Of a stretch of 64,000 nucleotides of DNA, positions 54,503 through 62,816 are shown one piece after another (position 1 is the stretch's first letter; every line of letters starts with the position of its first letter). Position numbers and translations under genes: made by a program. This DNA is from Acidovorax sp. FJL06 (lineage in GTDB: Bacteria > Pseudomonadota > Gammaproteobacteria > Burkholderiales > Burkholderiaceae_C): positions 454 to 64,453 of the forward strand of contig NZ_QAJR01000041.1 of NCBI RefSeq assembly GCF_003852545.1, in the 5' to 3' direction. The notes beneath the pieces were generated by a model. It made no database searches. It was not told the DNA's origin and saw nothing but the letters and a program-made list of their open reading frames with translations.

Positions 54503-55384
54503 ATGACCGTGCCCTTGAACGACCCCGCCTGGCTGGAGCGCATGTACAACAACCGCGCACTGGTGCCCGAGCACATGGACTACCTGCAGCGCTGGGCGCA
54601 GGACTCTGCGCAGGTCCGTGCCCGCGTGCCCTGTGTGCTGGATGTGGCCTATGGGGCCGGGGTGGGAGAGGCCCTGGACGTTTTCCCTCCGGCGCAGGCA
54701 GCGCGGACGCCGGCCCCGGTGCTGGTGTTCATCCATGGCGGCTATTGGCGTTCGCTGGACAAATCCGACCACTCCTTCATCGCTCCTCCCTTTACCCAGG
54801 CCGGTTTTTGCGTGGTGGTGGTGAACTATGCGTTGTGCCCGGGTACACCCGAGGCGCCGGTCGCCATTCCCCACATCGTGCGGCAGATGGAAAAGGCACT
54901 CGCCTGGGTGGCGCACCACATTGCCGCCCATGGCGGAGACGCGCGGCGCATCACGGTGGCCGGGCATTCGGCAGGCGGGCACCTGGCGGCGATGCTGCTG
55001 ACCAGTGTGTGGCCGTTGATCGGTGCGGGTCTGCCGGATGGGTTGGTGCGCAACGCGCTGTCGATCTCGGGGCTGCATGACCTGGAGCCCATCATGCACA
55101 CGCCCATGTACCAGTCGGTGCTGCACCTGACGGACCAGCAGGTGCTGCAGTTCAGCCCGGCGCGGCTGCCGGCGCCCGAGCAAGGCGTGCTTTTCTGTGC
55201 CGTTGGCGGTGATGAGAGCCCGGAATTCGTGCGCCAAAACCACCTGATGCAGGCGGCCTGGGGCAGCCATTTCGTGCCCCGCAGCCAGATGCTGCCAGGG
55301 CTGCACCACTTCAGCATCGTGGATGCCTTGGCCCGGCCGGGGCATGACCTGCACCACATGGCGCAAAACCTGCTGCGCGCCTGA
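54503..55384 (+). CDS. Alpha/beta hydrolase, kynurenine-formamidase-like
   Basis: 293 residues, cytosolic. The oxyanion motif FIHGGYWRSLDKSDHSF (HGGYW) and nucleophile elbow GHSAGGHLAAML (Ser) are clear; a later His in LPGLHHFSIVDALARPG completes the triad. The N-terminal MYNNRALVPEHMDYLQRW is typical of the arylformamidase/esterase-lipase branch with HGGxW. No kynurenine genes are nearby, so the substrate is open. ATG 54503 lies 9 bp after AGGAG. Convergent with guaC. Confidence 0.88.
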   Translation: MTVPLNDPAWLERMYNNRALVPEHMDYLQRWAQDSAQVRARVPCVLDVAYGAGVGEALDVFPPAQAARTPAPVLVFIHGGYWRSLDKSDHSFIAPPFTQAGFCVVVVNYALCPGTPEAPVAIPHIVRQMEKALAWVAHHIAAHGGDARRITVAGHSAGGHLAAMLLTSVWPLIGAGLPDGLVRNALSISGLHDLEPIMHTPMYQSVLHLTDQQVLQFSPARLPAPEQGVLFCAVGGDESPEFVRQNHLMQAAWGSHFVPRSQMLPGLHHFSIVDALARPGHDLHHMAQNLLRA

Positions 55385-55410
55385 CCTGCGGCGCGCAACA
55401 GGCGCCGGGC

Positions 55411-56388
55411 TCACATCAGCAGGTGCTCGCCCGCGTTGTCTCCGCCTAGGATCACGTAGTTCACCTTGCGGATGTCCATGAGCTTCTTGCCGCCGGCATA
55501 GCTGATGGAGCTTTGCACGTCCTGCTCCATCTCCACCAGGGTGTTGGCGAGTTGGCCCTTGATGGGTTCCAGAATGCGCTTGCCCTCGACATGCTTGTAC
55601 TCGCCCTTGTTGAAGTCACTGGCGGAGCCGTAGTATTCCTTGAACAGCTCGCCATCGACCTCGACCGTCTGGCCGGGCGATTCCTCGTGGCCTGCAAACA
55701 GCGATCCGATCATCACCATGCTCGCGCCAAAGCGGATGCTCTTGGCAATGTCGCCATGGCTGCGGATGCCGCCATCGGCAATGATGGGCTTGGTGGCCAC
55801 GCGCGCGCACCACTTCAGGGCCGACAGCTGCCAGCCACCCGTGCCGAAACCGGTCTTGAGCTTGGTGATGCACACCTTGCCCGGGCCCACGCCTACCTTG
55901 GTGGCGTCTGCACCCCAGTTCTCCAGGTCGATCACGGCCTCGGGCGTGGCCACGTTGCCGGCGATCACGAAGGATTTGGGCAGTTTTTCCTTCAGGTAGC
56001 CGATCATGTTCTTCACGCTGTCGGCATGGCCGTGGGCAATGTCGATGGTGATGTATTCGGGCGTGAGGCCCAGGGCCACCAGCTGGTCCACGGTGTCGTA
56101 GTCGGGCTGCTTCACACCCAGCGAGATGGAGGCGTAGCAGCCTTGCGCGTGCATGTCCTTCACGAACTGGACGTTGTCCAGGTCGAAGCGGTGCATCACG
56201 TAGAAGTAGCCGTTCTTCGCCATCCAGGTGCAGATTTTCTCGTCCACCACCGTCTTCATGTTGGACGGCACCACCGGCAGCCGGAACGAGCGGCCGCCCA
56301 GCTCCACGCTGGCATCGCATTCCGAGCGGCTTTCCACCCGGCATTTGCGCGGCAGCAAGAGAATGTTGTCGTAGTCGAAGATTTCCAT
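55411..56388 (-). CDS. guaC: GMP reductase
   Basis: 325 residues, the typical GuaC length, with no CBS domains (which separates it from IMP dehydrogenase). It converts GMP to IMP with NADPH. The start motif [16 protein letters not shown] and catalytic Cys173 in [20 protein letters not shown], followed by [20 protein letters not shown] and the [13 protein letters not shown] flap, are all GuaC-type. I start at 56388; the open frame extends upstream into the leader. The leader carries alternative hairpins (56413-56545) that may control expression. Confidence 0.95.
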   Translation of the reverse strand: MEIFDYDNILLLPRKCRVESRSECDASVELGGRSFRLPVVPSNMKTVVDEKICTWMAKNGYFYVMHRFDLDNVQFVKDMHAQGCYASISLGVKQPDYDTVDQLVALGLTPEYITIDIAHGHADSVKNMIGYLKEKLPKSFVIAGNVATPEAVIDLENWGADATKVGVGPGKVCITKLKTGFGTGGWQLSALKWCARVATKPIIADGGIRSHGDIAKSIRFGASMVMIGSLFAGHEESPGQTVEVDGELFKEYYGSASDFNKGEYKHVEGKRILEPIKGQLANTLVEMEQDVQSSISYAGGKKLMDIRKVNYVILGGDNAGEHLLM

Positions 56389-56412
56389 GAGATTCCAAGC
56401 TCCATCAAAGGA

Positions 56413-56545
56413 CGCAGCAAAGGGATTTTTGCTGCGGTGGGCGCTTGGCTTGGGACCGGTTTTGTGGGTGGGGGCGTGACAGCCAACACCGGGCCCTGGT
56501 TGCACAGGCACAAAAAACCGGGCGACAAGAAACTTGGGCCCGGTG
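56413..56545 (-). promoter_or_regulatory. guaC leader with mutually exclusive hairpins
   Basis: In mRNA sense, CACCGGGCCC (56545-56536) can pair with GCCCGGT about 14 bases on, giving a 7-bp stem plus T6 (terminator), or with the perfect 10-bp complement GGGCCCGGTG (56496-56487) 39 bases on (antiterminator). A further 9-bp hairpin with CGCAGCAAA arms (56436-56413) lies 25 bp before the start. A TAGAAT box lies just upstream. The first hairpin may simply terminate the preceding gene, whose stop is 46 bp away. Confidence 0.5.
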
Positions 56546-56591
56546 ATTGATTCTACCCGCCTGCCAAAACCACCCTATAACGGTGGAGGTA

Positions 56592-57317
56592 TTACCGGCA
56601 TACGGATTGGGCGGCCGCCACGATGCGGCCCGAGGTGTCGTCCTGCACCCAGCCCACCACCCGCAGGTGCTCTGTCTTGGCGCCATCGGCAACGCGCATG
56701 GGGCGCGTCTCCCTCCAGGCGGCCGGGGCCTTGCCTAGGGGGCGGCTGCCTTGGGGCTCCCATGTGCCTTGCAGCATGTTTCTCACGATCTGGCGCGGCA
56801 CGGCCGTGCCTTCGGTGTTCGGGGCGACGGTTTCGACCAGGAGGAGGTGGTAGGTCCAGCGCGCATTCAGGGGGTTCTGCCCGTGGGGCGGGCCAGGCGG
56901 CGTGAAGGCGATGGCCGTTCCCAGGTAGTCGTTGAATGCCAGGCCATGGGCCACCCGCAGCCGGGCCGTGGCGGGGGCATGCACGGCAGCGATGTGGGTG
57001 TCGGTGGTGCCGGGCAGCAGGCGGCCCAAGTCCCGCAGGCGGACCTCGGCGTCGTGGGTGGCGGCCGCCGACAAGGGGGCCTCGTCCGCGGCCGGGCTGG
57101 GAACGATCCAGTCCAGCACGGTGACTGCGGCATCCGCCGAAGGGGCTGGCGCCTTGGTGTCGCTCCAGCAGGCCTCGCAGTCCGCGTTGATGAAGCGCTC
57201 GAACAAGGCGGTGGGCCTGGCGGCGCCATCGCTGCTGCAGCTGGCCTGGGCCCACGCGTGCGGCACGGGGGCCAGGGCGAGCAGGCTGGCCAGGGGGAAG
57301 AAGGCAATGTTTTTCAT
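56592..57317 (-). CDS. Exported protein with CxxC motif, thioredoxin-like (unknown)
   Basis: 241 residues. A clear signal peptide (MKNIAFFPLASLLALAPVPHAWA) is followed by a domain whose first strand-helix reads LFERFINADCEACWSD, with CEAC like a thioredoxin active site. The rest (LDWIVPSPAADEAPLSAAA, NARWTYHLLLVETVAP, HLRVVGWVQDDTSGRI) resembles the organisation of secreted DUF1223-type thioredoxin-fold proteins, but similarity is weak. Probably periplasmic. Divergent from uvrD by 41 bp. Function unknown. Confidence 0.7.
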   Translation of the reverse strand: MKNIAFFPLASLLALAPVPHAWAQASCSSDGAARPTALFERFINADCEACWSDTKAPAPSADAAVTVLDWIVPSPAADEAPLSAAATHDAEVRLRDLGRLLPGTTDTHIAAVHAPATARLRVAHGLAFNDYLGTAIAFTPPGPPHGQNPLNARWTYHLLLVETVAPNTEGTAVPRQIVRNMLQGTWEPQGSRPLGKAPAAWRETRPMRVADGAKTEHLRVVGWVQDDTSGRIVAAAQSVCR

Positions 57318-57358
57318 GGGGCGGGGTGGCGGGGATGGGCGCTTTCTACAATGGCAGC

Positions 57359-59824
57359 ATGTTCCCACAAGACCCGTTTTCGGGCGCGCCAGAAGCCCTG
57401 GTGCCCCCACCCTCTGGTGCGCCCTCGGCCGCATCCCCCCTCCTGGCCAACCTGAACGACGAACAGCTGGCTGCCGTCACGCTGCCGGCCGGCCACGCGC
57501 TCATCCTGGCCGGGGCCGGCTCGGGCAAGACCCGCGTGCTCACCACCCGCATCGCCTGGCTGCTGCAAAACGGCTACGCCACGCCCGGCGGCATCCTGGC
57601 CGTCACCTTCACCAACAAGGCTGCCAAGGAGATGGTCGCCCGCCTGTCGGCCATGTTGCCGGTGAACGTGCGCGGCATGTGGATCGGCACCTTCCACGGC
57701 CTGTGCAACCGCCTCTTGCGTGCACACCATAAGGCGGCAGGCCTGTCGCAGTCGTTTCAAATTCTGGATACGCAAGACCAGCTCTCGGCCATCAAGCGCC
57801 TGTGCAAGCAGCACAACGTGGACGACGAGCGTTTTCCGCCCAAGCAGCTGTCGTATTTCATCGCCAACTGCAAGGAAGAAGGCCTGCGCCCCGGCGACGT
57901 GCAGACGAATGACAGCGATGCGCGCAGAAAGGTCGAGATCTACCAGCTCTACGAAGAGCAGTGCCAGCGCGAGGGCGTGGTGGACTTTGGCGAGCTGATG
58001 CTGCGCAGCTATGAGCTGCTGCGTGACAACGACGCCATCCGCGAGCACTACCAGCGCCGCTTTGCGCACATCCTGGTCGATGAGTTCCAGGACACCAACA
58101 AGCTGCAATACGCCTGGCTCAAGCAACTGGCGGGCAACGACGTGGGCGGGCGCTACGAGGCCCGTGGCAGTGTGATCGCCGTGGGCGACGACGACCAGAG
58201 CATCTACGCGTTCCGTGGCGCGCGCGTGGGCAACATGACCGACTTCGTGCGCGAGTTCGATGTGCAGCGCCAGATCAAGCTGGAGCAAAACTACCGCAGC
58301 TACAGCAACATCCTCGACTCGGCCAACCACCTCATCAGCCACAACAGCCGCCGCCTGGGCAAGAACCTGCGCACCACGCAGGGCGCGGGCGAGCCCGTGC
58401 GCGTGTACGAGGCCAGCTCCGACCTGGCCGAGGCGCAATGGATGGTGGACGAGATCAAGCAGCTGGTGCGCAGCGACGGCTTTGAGCGCAAGGAAATCGC
58501 CGTGCTCTACCGCAGCAATGCGCAAAGCCGGGTGATCGAATCGGCACTGTTCAATGCCAGCGTGCCTTACCGCGTGTACGGCGGCCTGCGGTTTTTTGAG
58601 CGTGCCGAAATCAAGCACGCGCTGGCCTACCTGCGCCTGCTGGAGAACCCGCACGACGACACCAGCTTCACCCGTGTGGTCAACTTCCCGCCGCGTGGCA
58701 TTGGCGCGCGCAGCATCGAGGTGCTGCAGGACGCGGCCCGCGCCGCAGGTTGCTCGCTGCACGACGCGGTGAGCGCCGTGCCCGGCAAGGCGGGCGCCAA
58801 CCTGGGCGCATTCGTGGCCATGGTCGATGTGCTGCGCGAGCAGACCCAGGGCCTGAACCTGCGCGGCATCATCGAGCAGATGCTCGAATCTACCGGCCTG
58901 GTGGAGCACTTTCGCACTGAAAAGGAAGGTGCCGACCGCATCGAGAACTTGCAGGAACTGGTCAACGCCGCCGAGAGTTTTGTTACGCAGGAAGGCTTTG
59001 GCCGCGACGCCGTGGCCCTGCCGCTCGACGAGCATGGCACGCCGCTCGCGCAGAGTGCGGTGAGCCAAGGGCTGGACCCCAACGCCCCTGTGCTCGACGA
59101 ACCCCTGAAGCCCGCCATCCCCGGCATCGTGGACATCGACACCGGCGAAACCCTCTCGCCCCTTGCCGCTTTCCTCACCCACGCCGCGCTGGAGGCGGGT
59201 GACAACCAGGCCCAGGCCGGGCAGGACGCCGTGCAGCTCATGACCGTGCATGCCAGCAAGGGCCTGGAGTTCGATGGCGTCTTTATTGGCGGCATGGAAG
59301 AGGGGCTGTTTCCCCACGAAAACTCCGCCAGCGAGCGCGATGGCCTGGAGGAAGAACGCCGCCTCATGTACGTGGCCATCACCCGCGCGCGCAAGCGCCT
59401 GTACCTGAGCCATTCGCAAACGCGCATGTTGCATGGCCAGACGCGCTACAACATCAAGAGCCGCTTTTTTGACGAGCTACCGGAAGCCGCGCTCAAGTGG
59501 ATCACGCCCAAGCAGCAGGGGTTTGGTTCCTATGCGCCAAGTTTTGATCCTAATTCAGGAGCTGGTAGCGCTTATGGGTCAGGCGCTAGAGGGCAGTTTG
59601 GTTCCAAAACCGAGACCTTTGCCAGCCCGCCCGTGCCCGTGCAGAAGGCGGCACCCTCGCACGGCCTGCGCGCAGGCATCAACGTGTTCCACGCCAAGTT
59701 CGGCGAAGGCAAGGTGCTGGCCATCGAGGGCACGGGCGACGACGCGCGTGCGCAGGTCAACTTCCCACGCCACGGCACCAAGTGGCTGGCGTTGTCGGTG
59801 GCCAAGTTGACGGTGGTGGATTGA
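57359..59824 (+). CDS. uvrD: UvrD/PcrA-type superfamily 1A DNA helicase
   Basis: 821 residues. Motifs: Q motif region LNDEQLAAV, I AGAGSGKTRVL (52-58), Ia AVTFTNKAAKEM, II VDEFQDTN, III GDDDQSIYAFRGA, IV QNYRS, V LMTVHASKGLEFDGVF and VI EERRLMYVAITRARKRL. It unwinds DNA in excision and mismatch repair. The C-terminal Tudor-like domain (GINVFHAKFGEGKVLAIEG, about 770-819) binds RNA polymerase. Between helicase core and Tudor domain, residues 728-748 (SFDPNSGAGSAYGSGARGQF) are encoded by an in-frame copy of the dispersed repeat. Coupled to the next gene. Confidence 0.95.
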   Translation: MFPQDPFSGAPEALVPPPSGAPSAASPLLANLNDEQLAAVTLPAGHALILAGAGSGKTRVLTTRIAWLLQNGYATPGGILAVTFTNKAAKEMVARLSAMLPVNVRGMWIGTFHGLCNRLLRAHHKAAGLSQSFQILDTQDQLSAIKRLCKQHNVDDERFPPKQLSYFIANCKEEGLRPGDVQTNDSDARRKVEIYQLYEEQCQREGVVDFGELMLRSYELLRDNDAIREHYQRRFAHILVDEFQDTNKLQYAWLKQLAGNDVGGRYEARGSVIAVGDDDQSIYAFRGARVGNMTDFVREFDVQRQIKLEQNYRSYSNILDSANHLISHNSRRLGKNLRTTQGAGEPVRVYEASSDLAEAQWMVDEIKQLVRSDGFERKEIAVLYRSNAQSRVIESALFNASVPYRVYGGLRFFERAEIKHALAYLRLLENPHDDTSFTRVVNFPPRGIGARSIEVLQDAARAAGCSLHDAVSAVPGKAGANLGAFVAMVDVLREQTQGLNLRGIIEQMLESTGLVEHFRTEKEGADRIENLQELVNAAESFVTQEGFGRDAVALPLDEHGTPLAQSAVSQGLDPNAPVLDEPLKPAIPGIVDIDTGETLSPLAAFLTHAALEAGDNQAQAGQDAVQLMTVHASKGLEFDGVFIGGMEEGLFPHENSASERDGLEEERRLMYVAITRARKRLYLSHSQTRMLHGQTRYNIKSRFFDELPEAALKWITPKQQGFGSYAPSFDPNSGAGSAYGSGARGQFGSKTETFASPPVPVQKAAPSHGLRAGINVFHAKFGEGKVLAIEGTGDDARAQVNFPRHGTKWLALSVAKLTVVD
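59541..59601 (+). repeat. Dispersed palindromic repeat, copy 8 (in frame in uvrD)
   Basis: Blocks GTTTTGATCC, GGAGCTGGTAGCGCTTATG, AGGCGCTAGAGGGCA and TTTGG. It is the closest match to intergenic copy 1. The codons used (TTT, CCT, AAT, TCA) are AT-richer than the surrounding gene. Confidence 0.78.
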
Positions 59825-60370
59825 ATGGGCGGGCCCACCGCACCGGTGTTGGTGGTGCTGGGTGGGCTGCCAGGCGTGGGCAAGAGCACCGTGGCCCGCG
59901 CGCTCCTGGCGCAGTGGCAGGCGGTCTACCTGCGCATCGACACCATCGAACAGGCGCTGCGGGATTCTGGGGCCGAGGTGGGAACCGCAGGCTATCGGGT
60001 GGCCTACGCGCTGGCGCGCATCCAGCTGGCGCAGGGTTTGCCGGTACTGGTGGACTGTGTGAACCCCTTGCCCGTGACACGCGAGACCTGGCACAGCGTG
60101 GCCCGTGGCGAGCAGGTGCCCTGGCTGGATGTGGAGGTGGTCTGCTCGGATGCGGCGGAGCATAGGCGTCGTGTGGAGACCCGTCGCAGCGACATCCCCG
60201 GGCTCATGCCGCCCAGCTGGCAAGCCGTGCTGCAACACGACTATCAGCCCTGGCCTGCATCGCAGGCCGCGCGTTGGGTTGTGGACACCGCGCGCATGGC
60301 GCCGGAGCAGATTGCCGCTGAGGTGTTGGCCGCGTTGCGGCAGCGTCCGTCTGAACAGTCCAGCGAATGA
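59825..60370 (+). CDS. P-loop kinase-like ATP-binding protein (AAA_33 type)
   Basis: 181 residues. Walker A is GLPGVGKSTVAR at the N-terminus; the following YLRIDTIEQAL and VLVDCVNPLPVTRETW segments and Arg-rich lid VETRRSDIPGLMPPSW fit the AAA_33 / chloramphenicol phosphotransferase-like / gluconate-kinase-like small kinases. The substrate is unknown; a tRNA, sugar or antibiotic are all possible. ATG follows the uvrD stop directly (TGAATG), so translation is coupled. Confidence 0.8.
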   Translation: MGGPTAPVLVVLGGLPGVGKSTVARALLAQWQAVYLRIDTIEQALRDSGAEVGTAGYRVAYALARIQLAQGLPVLVDCVNPLPVTRETWHSVARGEQVPWLDVEVVCSDAAEHRRRVETRRSDIPGLMPPSWQAVLQHDYQPWPASQAARWVVDTARMAPEQIAAEVLAALRQRPSEQSSE

Positions 60371-60372
60371 GT

Positions 60373-60472
60373 CCCCGTAGGTCGGGTGAGCCCGCAAGGG
60401 CGTAACCCGACGGAACGCCTGGGGCCTGGGCGGTGGTGCCGGGTTACGTTGCGCTAACCCGACCTACGGGGC
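60373..60472. repeat. REP-like compound palindrome
   Basis: Outer arms CCCCGTAGGTCGGGT (60373-60387) and ACCCGACCTACGGGG (60457-60471) are perfect complements. Two inner hairpins use GTCGGGT/AACCCGAC (60381-60411) and CCGGGTT/AACCCG (60439-60461), giving a cruciform. GTCGGGTTA-type palindromes of this sort occur between genes in many proteobacteria. It starts 3 bp after the kinase-like gene. Confidence 0.72.
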
Positions 60473-60494
60473 GTTGTGCTGGATGGTTGATTTT

Positions 60495-60554
60495 TTTGCT
60501 TCTCTTTTTATAGCTGTTAGGGCTTTCCCATAGCGCGCAGAAGCCCGTTTTTTC
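60495..60554 (+). repeat. Dispersed palindromic repeat, copy 9 (intergenic)
   Basis: TTTGCTTCTC, TTTATAGCTGTTAG, GGCTTTCCCATAGCGCG, AGAAGCCCG and a T6 run. The element is degenerate, with some bases permuted around the dyad. It ends just before the DUF1513 stop. Confidence 0.6.
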
Positions 60555-60562
60555 TTGAAGTT

Positions 60563-61705
60563 TCAGCCCTGCAGCACCACCCAATGGTTTTCCAGCCGCG
60601 CCCCTCGCAACCCCGATCCATGCGGATGCGCCAGTGGTGCGGCAGCCTGCGCGTTCTGCAGGCTGCTCGTCAGACCCCCCGCCCACAGCGCGCCGCCGCG
60701 CACGGCCAGCGGGCATGCCTCGGGCAGCGGCACCAGGCCTTGCCAGTCCCCCTGCAACGAAAACGTGGCAATGCCGTGGGCGCGCGGGCAGCTTACGGCC
60801 CAGCCGGTGGGGGTGGCGGCCATGCTGCCGCCGTAGCCGCGCAGGCTCTGGGCCACAGGTTCTGGCGCTGCCACCACGCGCAGCGCGCTGCCGTCAAACA
60901 GGGCCAGCACGGGTGCGGTATTCCTGGCAGCGGCGTCGTCGTGTTCGGCCTGCAGCGCGATGCCGAGCAGGGCGCTGTCGGGGCTCCAGGCCAGGTGGCG
61001 CAGGCTCAGGCGAGGGTCCTGCAGGCGCCATTGGCCCAACAGGCGCCCCGTGCGGGCATCCAGCCGCACGATCGATGAATCCATGGTGCCCAGGTCGCGC
61101 TTGACGCGGCCGGTCTCGGGGGCTGTCGGCACGCCGCCGTTGGCGACGATCAGCGTGGGGTTGTTGCCGTGGCCGTTGCCGCCACGTGTGTCCCAGACCA
61201 GTTCGTGCGCGTCGATGCCGTGGGTGGGCCATTCGGCGGTTTTGGCCAGTGTGCAGGCGTCGCGCACCACAATCGAGCTCGCGCCGGTTTCGGCATCGGT
61301 CTCGGTGGCGTACAGCCGCCGGCCGTCGGCGCTGGCCAGCACGTGGCCGTTGAAGGAGCGCTCGCCGTCCTGCCACAGCCACTGGGGCCCGCTGCCTGTA
61401 CCCGGCTGCCAGCGCACCAGCCAGTCGCCGGGCCGGCGCGCCGTGGCCAGCACCGAGCCGTCGGGCAACACACACAGGCCGTGGGCGCGTGTGGGTACTT
61501 CCAGTGATGCGTGGACCTGCAGCGCCTGCCCGGCGCCTTCGTGCGTGGACAGCACGCCAATGTGGAAACTACCCTGGTGTTCCCACGCAGCGGCCAACTG
61601 CACGCGATTACCGGTGGTGGCGAAGGCCGCGCTGGGGGCGATCACGCAGGCGCCCAGGCCCGCGAGAACGGCCAGCGCTTGGCGGCGGTGCAGGTCAGTC
61701 ACCAT
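60563..61705 (-). CDS. DUF1513 periplasmic protein (iron cluster)
   Basis: 380 residues. A twin-arginine-like signal, DLHRRQALAVLAGLGACV, is followed by a beta-propeller-type sequence with repeated short strands, for example VLATARRPGDWLVRWQPG, GHVLASADGRRLYATETDAE, and NGGVPTAPETGRVKRDLGTM. It is the DUF1513 family, usually encoded next to imelysin and di-haem oxidoreductase genes. The start at 61705 overlaps the imelysin stop by 11 bp. Function is unknown; the context points to iron acquisition. Confidence 0.88.
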   Translation of the reverse strand: MVTDLHRRQALAVLAGLGACVIAPSAAFATTGNRVQLAAAWEHQGSFHIGVLSTHEGAGQALQVHASLEVPTRAHGLCVLPDGSVLATARRPGDWLVRWQPGTGSGPQWLWQDGERSFNGHVLASADGRRLYATETDAETGASSIVVRDACTLAKTAEWPTHGIDAHELVWDTRGGNGHGNNPTLIVANGGVPTAPETGRVKRDLGTMDSSIVRLDARTGRLLGQWRLQDPRLSLRHLAWSPDSALLGIALQAEHDDAAARNTAPVLALFDGSALRVVAAPEPVAQSLRGYGGSMAATPTGWAVSCPRAHGIATFSLQGDWQGLVPLPEACPLAVRGGALWAGGLTSSLQNAQAAAPLAHPHGSGLRGARLENHWVVLQG

Positions 61706-62816
61706 CGGCGTCTGAGAAACCAATGCTCACCTGCAGCGCGGGCGCCACTTCGGATTCGGCCAGGAACTTGAGCGCGGCCAGGTCCTTGGCCGTCTGCTGG
61801 ATGGCGGCCCTGTTCTGCAGGCCGCTTTTTTGCACCTGGGCCATCGAGGCATCGACCTTGTCGGTGGCCTGGCGCAGCTTGTCGGCCAGCGGGTTCAGGC
61901 CCTTGCCGCGCAGATAGATATCCAGCGGCACCAGGGCCTCGCCCGCGGCGGGGATGCTGGCGCTGGCGGGCAGGGTGGTCTGGCTGCGCAGCGCGCTCCA
62001 GGTGGCCGCCCAGGCCGCCAGCGTGCTGCCGCTGGCGGTGCGGGGGTAGTCCGGCGTGCGCGTTCCCTGGGCTGCGCGCAGGGGCTTGTCCATCTGCGCC
62101 CAGCGCAGGCGCTCGATGCCGCCCACCCACTGGTTCACGAACTCGCTGATGGCCTGGGTGGAGCCTTCCTGCTCATCCTCGGCACCCCAGTCGGTGGCCG
62201 CGGCGTCGGCAAAGGCCTTGGCGAGCGCGGCCGATTCACGCGCTACGTCTTGTGCCACTTCGTGCGCGTAGCTGCAGGCGGGACTGCCGGGCTGGGTTGG
62301 GCGTGTCCACAGCAGCCATTCCAGCGCGGGCAGGCCCTTGGCGGGCGTACCGATGCGCTCGAAGGCCTTGGCGCCCTGGGGCTGGGCGGCGATGGCTTTT
62401 TCGATCAGCGCGGGGCGTGTGGGCGTGAAGTCGATGGCGCGCTGGCTGCGGCGTGCAATGACCGGGCCGACGGACACGGCGGCGAGCTGCTCCCACGCGC
62501 GGGCCGTGGCCTGCCAGGCGGTGCGCGCGGAGTCGAGCGCGGCCTTGCCGTCTGCCGCCTGGGCCTGGCACAGCGCAGCCACGGCGGGCACCAGGGCGCG
62601 GGCATCGCGGTCAAAGTCCTGTGCGCGCGGCAGGGCCCAGTGGCCGTAGATGCCTTGCAGGGCATGCACCGTGTCGTAGAACGGCACGGCGTTGCGCTGC
62701 CAGGCTGGGGCAGCGGCGGGTACCTGCGCTTGTGCCACCGCAGGCGGCACTGCAGGGGCCAGGGCCGCCAGCCAAAGGCTGGTGCGCAGCATGCACCGAG
62801 AGGTGTTGATCTTCAT
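61695..62816 (-). CDS. Imelysin-family periplasmic protein
   Basis: 373 residues. A signal peptide (TSLWLAALAPAVPPAVAQA) is followed by two helical imelysin repeats. The substrate site reads KGLPALEWLLWT, in which the usual GxHxxE has Pro in place of His, a variant common in this branch. EFVNQWVGGIERLRWAQMDK and FLAESEVAPALQVSIGFSD follow. Imelysins are iron-regulated periplasmic proteins related to EfeO; despite the name they are not peptidases. The start overlaps the upstream stop as ATGA. Confidence 0.9.
   Translation of the reverse strand: MKINTSRCMLRTSLWLAALAPAVPPAVAQAQVPAAAPAWQRNAVPFYDTVHALQGIYGHWALPRAQDFDRDARALVPAVAALCQAQAADGKAALDSARTAWQATARAWEQLAAVSVGPVIARRSQRAIDFTPTRPALIEKAIAAQPQGAKAFERIGTPAKGLPALEWLLWTRPTQPGSPACSYAHEVAQDVARESAALAKAFADAAATDWGAEDEQEGSTQAISEFVNQWVGGIERLRWAQMDKPLRAAQGTRTPDYPRTASGSTLAAWAATWSALRSQTTLPASASIPAAGEALVPLDIYLRGKGLNPLADKLRQATDKVDASMAQVQKSGLQNRAAIQQTAKDLAALKFLAESEVAPALQVSIGFSDADGD

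Noticed and set aside
56413-56545. Known purine, ZTP or preQ1 riboswitch upstream of guaC
   Set aside because: None of the conserved cores of those riboswitches is visible. Only alternative hairpins are supported.
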